Positions 1-7,725 of a stretch of DNA of 21,699 nt are shown here, piece after piece. A model generated the notes under the pieces. It saw only the letters and a program-made list of their open reading frames with translations. It ran no database searches and had not been told where the DNA came from. Both the position numbers and the translations under genes were made by a program. This DNA comes from DASZZV01 sp035544835. Its GTDB lineage: Bacteria; Acidobacteriota; Thermoanaerobaculia; Gp7-AA8. Location of the stretch: assembly GCA_035544835.1 (NCBI GenBank), contig DASZZV010000099.1:1-21699 (forward strand), given 5' to 3'. Numbering within the stretch: position 1 is the stretch's first letter; each line of letters starts with the position of its first letter.

Positions 1-2
1 AT

Positions 3-125
3 CATACCGTTCGATTCGAACGAAGGCTGGGACGACGCTATGCGGCGTGCCCGCTCATCGGACTGGCGGTGATGGTGGTCTGGTGGGGCGTGGATCGTCG
101 CAAGCGTGGCGCGAACTTGGAATAG
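3..125 (+). CDS. C-terminal end of a membrane protein (partial, 5' end outside window)
   Basis: The frame beginning at base 3 is open from the window edge to a TAG at 123-125 and encodes about 40 residues. It contains one hydrophobic stretch (PLIGLAVMVVWWGV) followed by a positively charged tail (DRRKRG), which looks like a last transmembrane helix with a cytoplasmic end. No family can be named from this tail. The other two forward frames look less protein-like: one stops near base 70 and the other is glycine-rich without a hydrophobic core. The gene would run in the same direction as the methyltransferase downstream, separated by a palindromic repeat. Confidence is moderate because the piece is short. 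Confidence 0.4.
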   Translation, partial: HTVRFERRLGRRYAACPLIGLAVMVVWWGVDRRKRGANLE

Positions 126-143
126 GTGCTTCTGCTGCCGCAT

Positions 144-243
144 CTCCGAGGGGAGCGGGCGCCTCGCCCGCTCTGCAGTAACAACATGGCGATTCTTCGA
201 GCGTTCGCTCGAAGAGCGGGCGAGGCGCCCGCTCCCCTCGGAG
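144..243. repeat. Long perfect inverted repeat with nested hairpin (REP-like element)
   Basis: Arms 144-174 and 213-243 are perfect reverse complements over 31 bp and are very GC-rich (core GAGCGGGCGCCTCGCCCGCTC). Inside, 194-203 and 206-215 form a second 10-bp palindrome that competes with the base of the long stem. There is no U-tract, so this is not a standard intrinsic terminator, although it could end the upstream transcript. It resembles the dispersed palindromic elements found in many copies between genes of high-GC genomes; that family assignment is inference. Confidence 0.75.
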
Positions 244-262
244 TCGCTCCAGGACCCGTCGC

Positions 263-268
263 TATAAT
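263..268 (+). promoter_or_regulatory. TATAAT -10 box for the methyltransferase, near-leaderless
   Basis: A perfect TATAAT lies 9 nt before the ATG at 278, so transcription would begin within about 0-4 nt of the start codon. There is no Shine-Dalgarno sequence in this space. The -35 position (about 240-245, GGAGTC) is a poor match and overlaps the end of the long palindrome. The -10 sequence is seen directly; leaderless expression is inferred. Confidence 0.5.
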
Positions 269-277
269 CTCTGCGCG

Positions 278-1258
278 ATGACCGATTCGTCCGATCTGAC
301 TCGAGCTGCGGCCGCGTTCTGGGATCGCGAGCATCAACAGCCGTTCCAGGGAAACTGGATGGAGGCAGCGCGAAGCTACATCAACGCTCCCTTTGGCGGC
401 CGCTGGCCGATTTCGTGGTTCGCGGAAGACTTTGCAGCGGGAGCTCACTTCGCGCGCGCGCTGAGCATCGGCTGCGGGACGGGATCGCTGGAGCGATTTC
501 TCGCGCAGCAGTTATGCGGGGTAGTCGACGCATTCGACGCGTCGATGCAGTCGATTGCAACAGCGCGGTCGGAGGCTCGAGCTGCTGGTGTGCTGAATCG
601 GATTCACTACTTCGCAGCCGATTTCAATCAGGTGTCCCTGCCGCAGAATACCTATGACATCGTCTTTTTTCACCAGTCCCTGCACCACGTTTCTCGCATT
701 GAGAAGCTGTTGTCCGAAGTGCTGCGGTCTCTCCGGCCAGACGGCCTGCTTTATCTGGATGAGTACGTCGGCCCGTCGCGGGTCGACTGGAAACGGCCGC
801 TCCTGCGCGACGCCCGGGCCGTGCACGCCGAAATCCCGGCGAGCTGCCGGATCCACGACGAGCTTCTCTACCCCATCCAGCCGGACGACCCATCGGAGGG
901 AATCCGCTCCGGCGACATTCTCGCGGAAGTTCGCACCGGCTTCCGGATCACCGACTTCAGAGGCTATGGCGGAAACATCCTGGCCGTCCTCTACCCGGAG
1001 GTGCGTTGGGAAAGCGCGCCGGAATCGCTCCTCCCGAAGCTCGTTGAGGCTGATGCAGAGACAGCCGCGCGCAACGGCTCGTACTGCGCCGTGATCATCG
1101 CCAGACCGCGACGCGGTGCCGGCCGAGTCGTGGCGCTGGCGCGATACGTCCTCTCCGCCGGCTGGTTCCGATTCCGCCTGCGTGTCTTCCTGAAACCGAA
1201 GCTCCTCAGGGTCCGCCTCGGCCTGCTTCGGCGAATGGGCTTCGAAGCGAAGTGGTGA
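278..1258 (+). CDS. Class I SAM-dependent methyltransferase
   Basis: The 326-aa protein has a Rossmann-type methyltransferase core. Motif I is ALSIGCGTG at residues 61-69, the motif II acidic region is VDAFDAS at 83-89, the motif IV-like segment is YDIVFFHQSLHHV at 126-138, and LRPDGLLYLDEYVG follows at 152-165. The order matches the Methyltransf_11/25 type, which transfers a methyl group from SAM to a small molecule or lipid; the substrate cannot be read. The C-terminal 45 residues are rich in Arg and hydrophobic residues (FRFRLRVFLKPKLLRVRLG), suggesting membrane contact. The ATG is chosen because protein-like sequence begins there and a TATAAT box sits 9 nt upstream. The last 332 bp of this locus are duplicated at 5291-5622. 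The gene is convergent with the next methyltransferase. Confidence 0.88.
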   Translation: MTDSSDLTRAAAAFWDREHQQPFQGNWMEAARSYINAPFGGRWPISWFAEDFAAGAHFARALSIGCGTGSLERFLAQQLCGVVDAFDASMQSIATARSEARAAGVLNRIHYFAADFNQVSLPQNTYDIVFFHQSLHHVSRIEKLLSEVLRSLRPDGLLYLDEYVGPSRVDWKRPLLRDARAVHAEIPASCRIHDELLYPIQPDDPSEGIRSGDILAEVRTGFRITDFRGYGGNILAVLYPEVRWESAPESLLPKLVEADAETAARNGSYCAVIIARPRRGAGRVVALARYVLSAGWFRFRLRVFLKPKLLRVRLGLLRRMGFEAKW

Positions 1259-1270
1259 AGCGTGCGAGCG
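939..1270 (+). repeat. Copy 1 of a 332-bp direct repeat (3' end of the methyltransferase)
   Basis: Bases 939-1270 align without gaps to 5291-5622 at a constant offset of 4352. By eye there are 11 mismatches, about 97% identity. The repeat covers the last 106 codons, the stop and about 12 nt beyond. The two copies bracket about 4 kb holding the second methyltransferase and the Ig-like protein. Confidence 0.9.
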
Positions 1271-1296
1271 GACAAGTCCCCCGAGTGAGCGCGTCT

Positions 1297-1325
1297 CACC
1301 CCATGTGGCCCCATGTGGGGAGGTG
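1297..1325. other. GC-rich hairpin between convergent genes, with tandem CCCCATGTGG
   Basis: The 10-mer CCCCATGTGG occurs twice in tandem (1299-1308, 1309-1318), flanked by CACC and GGTG, which allows a CACC/GGTG plus CCCCA/TGGGG fold. It lies in the 78-bp gap between two convergent stop codons, where a terminator would be expected. Neither strand shows a U-tract, so the termination role is weak inference. Confidence 0.3.
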
Positions 1326-1336
1326 CCTTGGTTGAG

Positions 1337-2080
1337 TTAGGGTTTGATCGCGATCATCCAGTCCCAATCAAAGCGTCGGAGAAAGCCTGCGAAGCGTCGA
1401 CTCGTGATTTCCACGAGCTGGAGACCGGGCAGGGTGTGCATGATCCCCGCGACGCTCCAGAAGAGGTGCTCGACGTCGTAGGTTTTTCGGTAACGCCATT
1501 CGTAAACGCGACGCTGCAACGCGTCGGGGAGGAGTAAGAGGCAGGGCACTCCATAGTGCGGATCGGGTGCGAAAAGGAACCGTACGCGAGACGGCGTGGT
1601 GATGTAGCAGAGTCCGCCCGGCCGCAAGACCCGTACGATTTCGCTACCGGCGCGACGGGGGTTGCGGAGATGCTCGATGGTCTCGACATACAGAACGACA
1701 TCGAAGCTATTATCCGCGAACGGGAGGAGGTCTCCGTCCGCGGCGACAAGATTGAATGTAACACTCGTGCCGCGAATCACCTCCCGTACGTCGGCGCGGA
1801 GTTCCCGTTCGAGACCGGTACAGAAGAAGTGGTCCTGCTGTGCGAACGGGAGCAGAATCCCTCCGTTCCCGCAGCCGAGGTCGAGGATGCGCGCGCTCGC
1901 GGGGATCGCGTGGGCGTACCTGCTTTGGAGGTACGCCTCAATCTTGACCCCTTCGTCGTAGCGATGGAGCGCGAATTCGTACTGCGCCGACGTAATGGTG
2001 CCCGTGGCCGCATCCTCACGAAGTGTGGCTTCGGCGAGCTCACGGAAGACCTGTCCAACATTCAAACCGTCTGATGACAT
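1337..2080 (-). CDS. Class I SAM-dependent methyltransferase (Methyltransf_11 type)
   Basis: The 247-aa protein has motif I ILDLGCGNGG at residues 65-74, an acidic segment AADGDLLPF near 113-121, FDVVLYVETIEHL at 126-138 and VLRPGGLCYITTPS at 151-164. This is the classical order of ubiquinone/SAM-type methyltransferases, often seen in lipid or polysaccharide tailoring; the substrate is unknown. The start at 2080 (ATG) is preferred over an in-frame GTG at 2149, because GTGGAGGG lies directly before the ATG and the extra 23 residues do not look like part of the domain. An intrinsic terminator for the upstream gene sits between the two candidate starts and that gene, so this one is probably transcribed on its own. 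It is not closely similar to the methyltransferase at 278-1258. Confidence 0.87.
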   Translation of the reverse strand: MSSDGLNVGQVFRELAEATLREDAATGTITSAQYEFALHRYDEGVKIEAYLQSRYAHAIPASARILDLGCGNGGILLPFAQQDHFFCTGLERELRADVREVIRGTSVTFNLVAADGDLLPFADNSFDVVLYVETIEHLRNPRRAGSEIVRVLRPGGLCYITTPSRVRFLFAPDPHYGVPCLLLLPDALQRRVYEWRYRKTYDVEHLFWSVAGIMHTLPGLQLVEITSRRFAGFLRRFDWDWMIAIKP

Positions 2081-2154
2081 TGCCCTCCACTTTACCAACT
2101 CCGGACCGAAGGACGAAAAGTGGATAGGCCGTCGTAGGCGACCTGTCACAAAGA

Positions 2155-2187
2155 AGAAAAAAAGCCGGCGCCAGAGGCGGGCTTTTC
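2155..2187 (-). terminator. Intrinsic terminator of the Ig-like protein gene
   Basis: AAAAGCC (2160-2166) pairs with GGCTTTT (2180-2186), and inner CGCC pairs with GGCG around an AGA loop. Read on the minus strand, the stem is followed by a run of seven T residues. It lies about 60 nt after the stop codon at 2244 on the same strand, in the expected position and orientation. Confidence 0.75.
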
Positions 2188-2243
2188 CAATTCAAAAACG
2201 CCGGGCATCCGATAGACACCCAGGTACTGCTCCGGCTGCTCGC

Positions 2244-4976
2244 CTAGTAAATCACGGTAGCGTGCACAGTGTTCGAGGCCGGAGACAGGTTGCCCGCTGC
2301 GTCCACGGCCTTGACGTAGTAGTAATGCACGGACCCTAGGGCGAGGTAAGATTGGACGAAGAAAGTGTAGGCTGGGTCGTTCGTGGTAATCTTCGTGAAC
2401 GGCCCTAAAGCGCTCGTGGCGTGCCAAATCTGGTAGCCTGCGACTCCGACGTTGTCCGTCGAGGCCATCCATTGAATTTTCAATTGCCGGGAGACATATG
2501 TGATGTTAAATCCCAGGTTTGATGGGGCGGTTGGAGCGATTGTGTCACCGACAGTGACGCTGACCGCCGTGGATGCTCCGACGTTATTCGCTGCGTCATA
2601 AGCCTTAGACATGAGGGTGTGCGCTCCCGGACTCGCAGTGACGTTCCAGCTCCAAGCCCACGGGGCGGTCGTATCTGTATTCGCAAGTCCGCCATCGAGG
2701 TAGAACTCGACCCGTGCCACGGTGTTGTTGTCCGAGGCGGTGGCGGTGACGGTGGTGGTCCCAGCGACGCCTGTCCCGTTGGTTGGCGCGGTGATCGCGG
2801 TCGTGGGGGCGGTTGTGTCCGTATTGTTGACAGTGACGGAGATGCCGGCCGATATTCCGATGTTCCCTGCGGTGTCGTATGCCTTTGACGTGAGGGTGTG
2901 CGTTCCCGTAGCAGCAGCGTTTGTGTTCCAGTTCCAAAAGTACGGGGAGGTTGTGGTGGAGAACCCTAACCCGCCGTCGAGGTAGAACTCAACCCTTGCC
3001 ACGGCGCTGTTGTCCGAGGCGGTGGCGGTCACGGTGGTCGTCCCAGCGACGGTCGTCCCGTTGGCTGGCGCAGTGATCGTGGTTGTTGGCACCTTCGTAT
3101 CCACCGTGACGTTGACTAGGGGAGAAGTGCCGACGTTGAGCGCAAGGTCATACGCCTTCGAGGTGAGAGTATGTGCTCCGTTCGTTGCTGTCGCCGTGTC
3201 AAAGTTCCACAAGTATGGAGCGATGGTGTCCGTGCTCGCGAGTATGCCGTCAAGGTAGAACTCGACCTTATTAATGACCCCGACGTTATCCGAAGCGGAA
3301 GCGGACACGCTTACGATGCCGGTTAGGATGGCGCCTTCGCCCGGCGCGGTTATCGTCGTTAACGGCAGTATGGTATCGGACCACGTGTAGCAGGCAGTGC
3401 CGCCCGTGCTACACGGGAGGATGTAATAGCCAAAGTAGGTGTAATCTATCGCGTAGGCGCGAATGGCCCGGCCGCTCGTTGCAGGTGGCAGAGTGAACGT
3501 GAACCGATGCGCGGTTCCGCCGCACTGACTGTTGATAGCGGCTTCGCTCGCTAGATTGGCCCGGACGAAACCATAGTTCGTGCTCGTAGCGGAGTCCAGA
3601 AAATCGACCCTTACGGCCTTCGTCGGCACGTCCTGATCACACGTCCAGCCGTACGCACTACCGTTCCCATCAATGCCATCAACGTAGCCAATCGGGTCGA
3701 CGGTGTCGGGCGGCAGATACTGCCTAGGGTGTATCAACCAGTCGTACCCATGATCACGATATGTGACAAGGCGGCCAAACGAGAACGGACCCTTACCAGG
3801 CTCGTTAGAAGGCCCAGTGCCGTCGGACGTGGGTGTAAGGGCAAAAAACGCCTCATTGAACGAATTCGAGCGATACGTTCCGGCCGTTGGAAATGACCCC
3901 TTACCGACATACTTGTTGAAGAAGGCGTCCTCATCTGGGTTCATTACCGAAGCGCCTAGTTGATACATGTCGGGATGGTACGGGCTCGTTGCGGTTGCGA
4001 GTGCTTCTCCTGCGCAAGGCGTCGCCGTGATGACCCATTTGCTATCGGTGCTCGTTCTCGTGACCTCCCAGCAGTCCGCGTTGAACTCGCCCGACGTAAT
4101 GTGGAGCTCTGCTTCTGTCGCTAAGGCCTTCGCGATCGTTTGCTCATCGGCGGACAGACCCAACATGACACCAGGACCGGACGCATCAAGGCCGAGCAAT
4201 GCTGAGGAGACGCTCGTCAGGAGGCCAAACCCGTAGGCGATTTCCTGCTTACCATTGTTTCCGTTTGCCCCATGATTCAAGCTGAGTGTTCTCGCGTCTG
4301 TGGCAGTATTACCGGTGTTATGGAGTAGATTTTCAACCGATCCGTTGCACAAGTTGTATTGGTCATACGTTAGCGGATTGTGAATGCAGACTAGCTTGAA
4401 ACCCGTATCGATGCTGTTCCGTGCCGCCTGCTGGGCATTTGTGACGATTTGTGGTGCGAAGAGAGACGTCCCGCGTCGTGCTTCATACGCGGCGATCCAC
4501 GCGTACCCCGACGCTGCGATCGTGTAATCGTCAAAGCAGGTGTTTGCCTGGCGAAGGGTATCGAGTCCGCAGTCCGGATTGTTAGCACCTGTGTACCCGT
4601 TTAAGACGAAAACAAGCTGCGTGTGGAGGTCTTTTGTTGCGAGGCCGCGGTCACCCAACCGCAATGCAGCCGCGAAGATGAGGGAGACCTCTCCGCCGGC
4701 AAATGATTTGCTGAAGTGGGCGGGGTAGTTCGTGTGTAGTGTTTGTAGCTTCGCCGTCAACGCGTAAAGCGCTTGGAGTGCGCAGTCGTCACTCCCAAGG
4801 TCAGCGTCGACATGGATGCGGCCAAAATCCATAAGATTAGTCGTCAGATCATCGAGTCGATCACCCGCCGAAAATCCCGGTTCGTTGACCTTGCATTGGG
4901 CTTCTGCTCGTTGGGGTACGAGTGCTGTTAGGGTTAAGAGGACAAAAAATAACTGGACGAGCTTCGAGATTCGCAT
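2244..4976 (-). CDS. Secreted multidomain protein with three Ig-like repeats and a C-terminal FN3 domain
   Basis: The 910-aa protein has a Sec signal peptide (LVQLFFVLLTLTALVPQRAEA, cleavage near residue 26), so it is exported. Residues 27 to about 420 form a mostly helical region of unknown family. Residues 425-530 form a Cys-containing beta domain (GYVDGIDGNG, YGWTCD) like segments in other bacterial exoproteins. Three Ig-like repeats follow (about 541-627, 628-721, 722-813), each with a TITAP..G start, ASDN and VEFYLDG. A fibronectin type III domain (about 814-910) has IQWMASTDNVGVAGYQIW and YYYVKAVDAAGN. No LPXTG, PEP-CTERM or other sorting tail is visible. The start is the ATG with AAGGA 11 nt upstream. 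GC is visibly lower than in the flanks (one 60-base sample about 52% versus about 63% in the macroglobulin gene), which may indicate transfer. A surface or carbohydrate-binding role is inferred. Confidence 0.85.
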   Translation of the reverse strand: MRISKLVQLFFVLLTLTALVPQRAEAQCKVNEPGFSAGDRLDDLTTNLMDFGRIHVDADLGSDDCALQALYALTAKLQTLHTNYPAHFSKSFAGGEVSLIFAAALRLGDRGLATKDLHTQLVFVLNGYTGANNPDCGLDTLRQANTCFDDYTIAASGYAWIAAYEARRGTSLFAPQIVTNAQQAARNSIDTGFKLVCIHNPLTYDQYNLCNGSVENLLHNTGNTATDARTLSLNHGANGNNGKQEIAYGFGLLTSVSSALLGLDASGPGVMLGLSADEQTIAKALATEAELHITSGEFNADCWEVTRTSTDSKWVITATPCAGEALATATSPYHPDMYQLGASVMNPDEDAFFNKYVGKGSFPTAGTYRSNSFNEAFFALTPTSDGTGPSNEPGKGPFSFGRLVTYRDHGYDWLIHPRQYLPPDTVDPIGYVDGIDGNGSAYGWTCDQDVPTKAVRVDFLDSATSTNYGFVRANLASEAAINSQCGGTAHRFTFTLPPATSGRAIRAYAIDYTYFGYYILPCSTGGTACYTWSDTILPLTTITAPGEGAILTGIVSVSASASDNVGVINKVEFYLDGILASTDTIAPYLWNFDTATATNGAHTLTSKAYDLALNVGTSPLVNVTVDTKVPTTTITAPANGTTVAGTTTVTATASDNSAVARVEFYLDGGLGFSTTTSPYFWNWNTNAAATGTHTLTSKAYDTAGNIGISAGISVTVNNTDTTAPTTAITAPTNGTGVAGTTTVTATASDNNTVARVEFYLDGGLANTDTTAPWAWSWNVTASPGAHTLMSKAYDAANNVGASTAVSVTVGDTIAPTAPSNLGFNITYVSRQLKIQWMASTDNVGVAGYQIWHATSALGPFTKITTNDPAYTFFVQSYLALGSVHYYYVKAVDAAGNLSPASNTVHATVIY
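2535..3360 (-). repeat. Three tandem Ig-like repeat units, two nearly identical at DNA level
   Basis: The units are about 94 codons (282 bp) long. Segment 2697-2768 aligns with 2979-3050 with about 6 mismatches in 72 bases, so units 2 and 3 arose by recent duplication or are being homogenised. The first unit (3100-3360) keeps the same motifs but has diverged. Confidence 0.75.
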
Positions 4977-5290
4977 TTTGCTGAGGATCCTTGAGCGGTT
5001 GCGGATTACAGTAGTAGCAGTTGGTGCGGGAGACGCGCGCGGTGGTCGCTTCGAACTGTGGCTTGACGTGGTCTGTTCCCTGGCAGTGGGATTGAAGCGC
5101 CTAGACGGATGTTACACGCCTCAATGGCTTGGACGGACCACCGACCGTCGAAACCAAGGCGCGTGTAAGTTCAGGGAAAGTGCAAATTCGCCCACGGAAT
5201 TCCTGGAAAAGAAAAGGCGCTCTCTTCGATATCGAGGCGCCTCTGGAAAAGTACTCGGGCCTCGTCGCCAACGCGCCTTGAAAGAGCGGG
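4977..5290. other. Non-coding stretch upstream of the Ig-like protein gene
   Basis: No convincing gene is seen. A forward open frame crosses it, but that frame begins inside the antisense of the Ig-like protein and becomes protein-like only where the duplicated methyltransferase tail starts at 5291. The stretch should hold the minus-strand promoter for the Ig-like protein; I could not single out a convincing -35/-10 pair. Confidence 0.5.
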
Positions 5291-5622
5291 GCTTCCAGAT
5301 CACCGACTTCAGAGGCTATGGCGGAAACATCCTGGCCGTCCTCTACCCGGAGGTGCGTTGGGAAAGGGCGCCGGAATCGCTCCTCCCGAAGCTCGTTGAG
5401 GCTGATGCGGAGACGGCGGCGCGCAACGGCTCGTACTGCGCCGTGATCATCGCCAGACCGCGACGCGGTGCCGGCCGAGTCGTGGCGCTGGCGCGATACG
5501 CCCTCGCCGCCGGCTGGTTCCGATTCCGCCTGCGTATCTTCCTGAAACCGAAGCTCCTCAGGGTCCGCCTGGGCCTGCTTCGGCGCATGGGTTTCGAAGC
5601 GAAGTGGTGAAGCGTGCGAGCG
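5291..5622 (+). pseudogene. Truncated duplicate of the methyltransferase C-terminus
   Basis: This fragment encodes the last 105-106 residues of the protein at 278-1258, with only five amino-acid changes (R to Q, S to R, V to A, S to A, V to I) and the same TGA at 5608-5610. It lacks the whole SAM-binding core and so cannot be an active methyltransferase. Upstream of 5291 the frame stays open to 4816, but that sequence is antisense to the Ig-like gene or unrelated, and no start with an SD is visible. Several of the 11 differences are synonymous. It is either the end of a second full copy whose 5' part was replaced by insertion, or a short segmental duplication. Confidence 0.85.
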
Positions 5623-5641
5623 CACTACCCGCGACGCTCAG

Positions 5642-5670
5642 AGGGAGGCGGCTTGATCGGCCGCCTCCCT
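5642..5670. terminator. 11-bp perfect hairpin between convergent genes
   Basis: AGGGAGGCGGC (5642-5652) is the exact reverse complement of GCCGCCTCCCT (5660-5670), with a 7-nt loop. It lies 32 nt after the stop of the duplicated methyltransferase tail and 27 nt before the stop of the VWA gene on the other strand. This is the usual place for a shared terminator, but there is no U-tract on either side. Confidence 0.5.
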
Positions 5671-5697
5671 GTGTGAGTGCCCAGGATCGATCCCAAT

Positions 5698-7725
5698 CTA
5701 CTTCGAAGCCGAGACCACGGTCCGGGCGAGCTTGTCGCTGTGCTCGACCAGCTTTACGAACTCGGCGCGATAGCCGCTTGAATCTCCGTTCAACGCCGAG
5801 CGCCCAAGCCTCAGCACCTCGACGTAGCTCGCCGCGGATCGGTCGGCAGAGCCGCGCAGCAGCATTCCCCACTCCGCCACCGCCGCCGCAAAGCGAAAAC
5901 TGTCCGAGGCGGCAAAGGCGCTGGCGTTGGAATCCTGGATGTCACGGGAGAGCAGCTTACTCGAGTCACTGTCGCGTTCCATGTAGCGGACCGAGAGCGT
6001 CGCCGCGGCTTTCTCCTTCTCGACCGGCCAGGCGCCGGAAACCAGCGCATCTCCGTGCGTGTCGATCGTCGCCGGTAATGTCTCCGCTCCCGGGGGGACC
6101 AGCTCGTAGAGCGCGGTCACGGAATGACCGGCGCCGAGCTCACCGGCATCCTTGGTGTCGTCGTGGAAATCCTCTTTCTTCAGCATCCTGTTCTCGTAAC
6201 CGACGAGGCGATACTCAGCCACGACAGCGGGGTTGAAAGCAATCTGCAGTTTGACGTTCCTGGCCACGGTGACGAGGGTCCCGCCGATCTCCTGCACCAG
6301 CACCTTGCGCGCTTCGTCGATGCTGTCGAGGTAGGCATAATTGCCGTTGCCTTTGTCGGCAAGCGTCTCCATCAGTGCATCGCGAAGATTCCCGGTGCCG
6401 ACGCCGAGGACCGAGAGGAAGACCTTGGACTTGCGCTTCTCCTCGATCAAGGTCTGCAGATCGGCGATGGAGGAGACTCCGACATTGAAGTCCCCGTCCG
6501 TGGCGAGGATCACGCGGTTGTTCCCCTTGGTCTGGAAGTTGTCCGCGGCGATCTTGTAGGCGAGGTTGATTCCCTCACCGCCTGCCGTCGATCCTTCCGG
6601 CTGCAGCGCATCGATTGCCGAAAGGATGAGACTCTTCTGGTCACCCGGCGTCGACGGGAGGACGAGTCCTGCCGCGCCGGCGTAGACGACGATGGCCACG
6701 CGGTCTTCTTTTCTCAGTTGATCGACCAGTAGATGCAGCGCTGCCTGAATCAGCGGAAGCTTGTCAGGCGAGGCCATCGATCCCGAGACGTCGAGAAGAA
6801 AGACGAGGTTGGATGGAGGAAGTGCGGCGGTGTCGATCCTCTTCGCCTGGAGGCCGATGTGAAGAAGCCGGTGCCGCACGCTCCAGGGACAATCGGCGAT
6901 CTCGGTGAAGATGCCGAAGGGAGCACCGTCCGTGGAATCAGGATAGGAGTAGGAGAAATAGTTGATGAGCTCTTCGATTCTCACCGCGTTCGGCGGGGGC
7001 AGCATGCCGCCGTTGAGAAACCTGCGCACGTTGGCGTAGGAAGCCCGGTCGACGTCGATCGAGAAAGTCGACAACGGCTGCTCGGCGACGCGCTGAAATT
7101 GGTTGTCCGGAACGAAGGCATACTCTTCGCCTGACGTCGCCTCCGCCTGCATGGGCACCAGCGTGCTCGCGAGCGACGTCAAGACGGCGGTGGAATTGAT
7201 GACGGTGGCCGGCTCTCGCTTCACCCGCCTCGGGGGAGCCGACCCGTTCATCGCCGGCGGCGTGAACACACCTGGGTTCATCCCTTGCGCCGGAGCCGCG
7301 GCGGTGACGGTGATCGCTTCTGACACGGACGAAAGCTTCAGATCGGCATCGGCGACCGCTGCGTCCCCTGCTCTCAGAGTCAACCGCTGCGTGCGCGGGC
7401 TCAGCCCGGACAACTCGTAGCGAACAGTGTACTCGCCGGCGGGAACCGAGGGAAAGATGAAGCGGCCGTTCACGTCGGTCACGGCCGTGTGGGGCGTGCC
7501 CGATGAGAGCAGACTGACTGTAGCGCCGGGAAGCGCGTTGCCCTCAGTCGTCACTGTGCCGGCGATGCGGCAGGAACCTCCGGGGTTGACCCCCTTCGTG
7601 ATTTGAATTCGGGGTGTAGATGGGGAAGAGAGCGAGTGGCAGGCCGATGCTGTCAGACCTGCGATCAGAATGTAGCAGAGTGTTAGAGCATTCCGGGTGA
7701 CAGAGCTTCTCCAGTTTCGTTGCAT
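5698..7725 (-). CDS. VWA-domain lipoprotein (YfbK-like) with carboxypeptidase-regulatory-like domain
   Basis: The 675-aa protein starts at the ATG with SD AAGGAGG 4 nt upstream; a longer open frame to 7893 has no such support. Residues 1-28 are a signal peptide ending TASAC, so Cys29 is a probable lipidation site. Residues 51-134 form a CarbopepD_reg-type beta domain (GTVTTEGNALPGATV, VNGRFIFPSVPAGEYTVR). EAITVTAAAP follows at 136-145, resembling the TonB box of Oar-like receptors. A YfbK-type N-domain (about 200-290) includes FSIDVDRASYANVRRFL. The VWA fold (about 305-480) has a complete MIDAS: DVSGSM 312-317, Thr380 in EGST, Asp410 in ATDGD. A DUF3520-like C-terminus covers about 490-670. 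The expected role is metal-dependent protein binding at the envelope. No operon partner lies directly downstream. Confidence 0.9.
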   Translation of the reverse strand: MQRNWRSSVTRNALTLCYILIAGLTASACHSLSSPSTPRIQITKGVNPGGSCRIAGTVTTEGNALPGATVSLLSSGTPHTAVTDVNGRFIFPSVPAGEYTVRYELSGLSPRTQRLTLRAGDAAVADADLKLSSVSEAITVTAAAPAQGMNPGVFTPPAMNGSAPPRRVKREPATVINSTAVLTSLASTLVPMQAEATSGEEYAFVPDNQFQRVAEQPLSTFSIDVDRASYANVRRFLNGGMLPPPNAVRIEELINYFSYSYPDSTDGAPFGIFTEIADCPWSVRHRLLHIGLQAKRIDTAALPPSNLVFLLDVSGSMASPDKLPLIQAALHLLVDQLRKEDRVAIVVYAGAAGLVLPSTPGDQKSLILSAIDALQPEGSTAGGEGINLAYKIAADNFQTKGNNRVILATDGDFNVGVSSIADLQTLIEEKRKSKVFLSVLGVGTGNLRDALMETLADKGNGNYAYLDSIDEARKVLVQEIGGTLVTVARNVKLQIAFNPAVVAEYRLVGYENRMLKKEDFHDDTKDAGELGAGHSVTALYELVPPGAETLPATIDTHGDALVSGAWPVEKEKAAATLSVRYMERDSDSSKLLSRDIQDSNASAFAASDSFRFAAAVAEWGMLLRGSADRSAASYVEVLRLGRSALNGDSSGYRAEFVKLVEHSDKLARTVVSASK

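Noticed and set aside
2081..2149. Extended GTG start of the second methyltransferase
   Set aside because: There is no SD before the GTG, the added residues are not part of the domain, and the ATG at 2080 has GGAGGG upstream.
4816..5290. N-terminal part of a 264-aa forward protein leading into the methyltransferase tail
   Set aside because: The first part is antisense to the signal peptide region of the Ig-like protein, and the remainder has no domain or SD. Only 5291-5610 has homology support.
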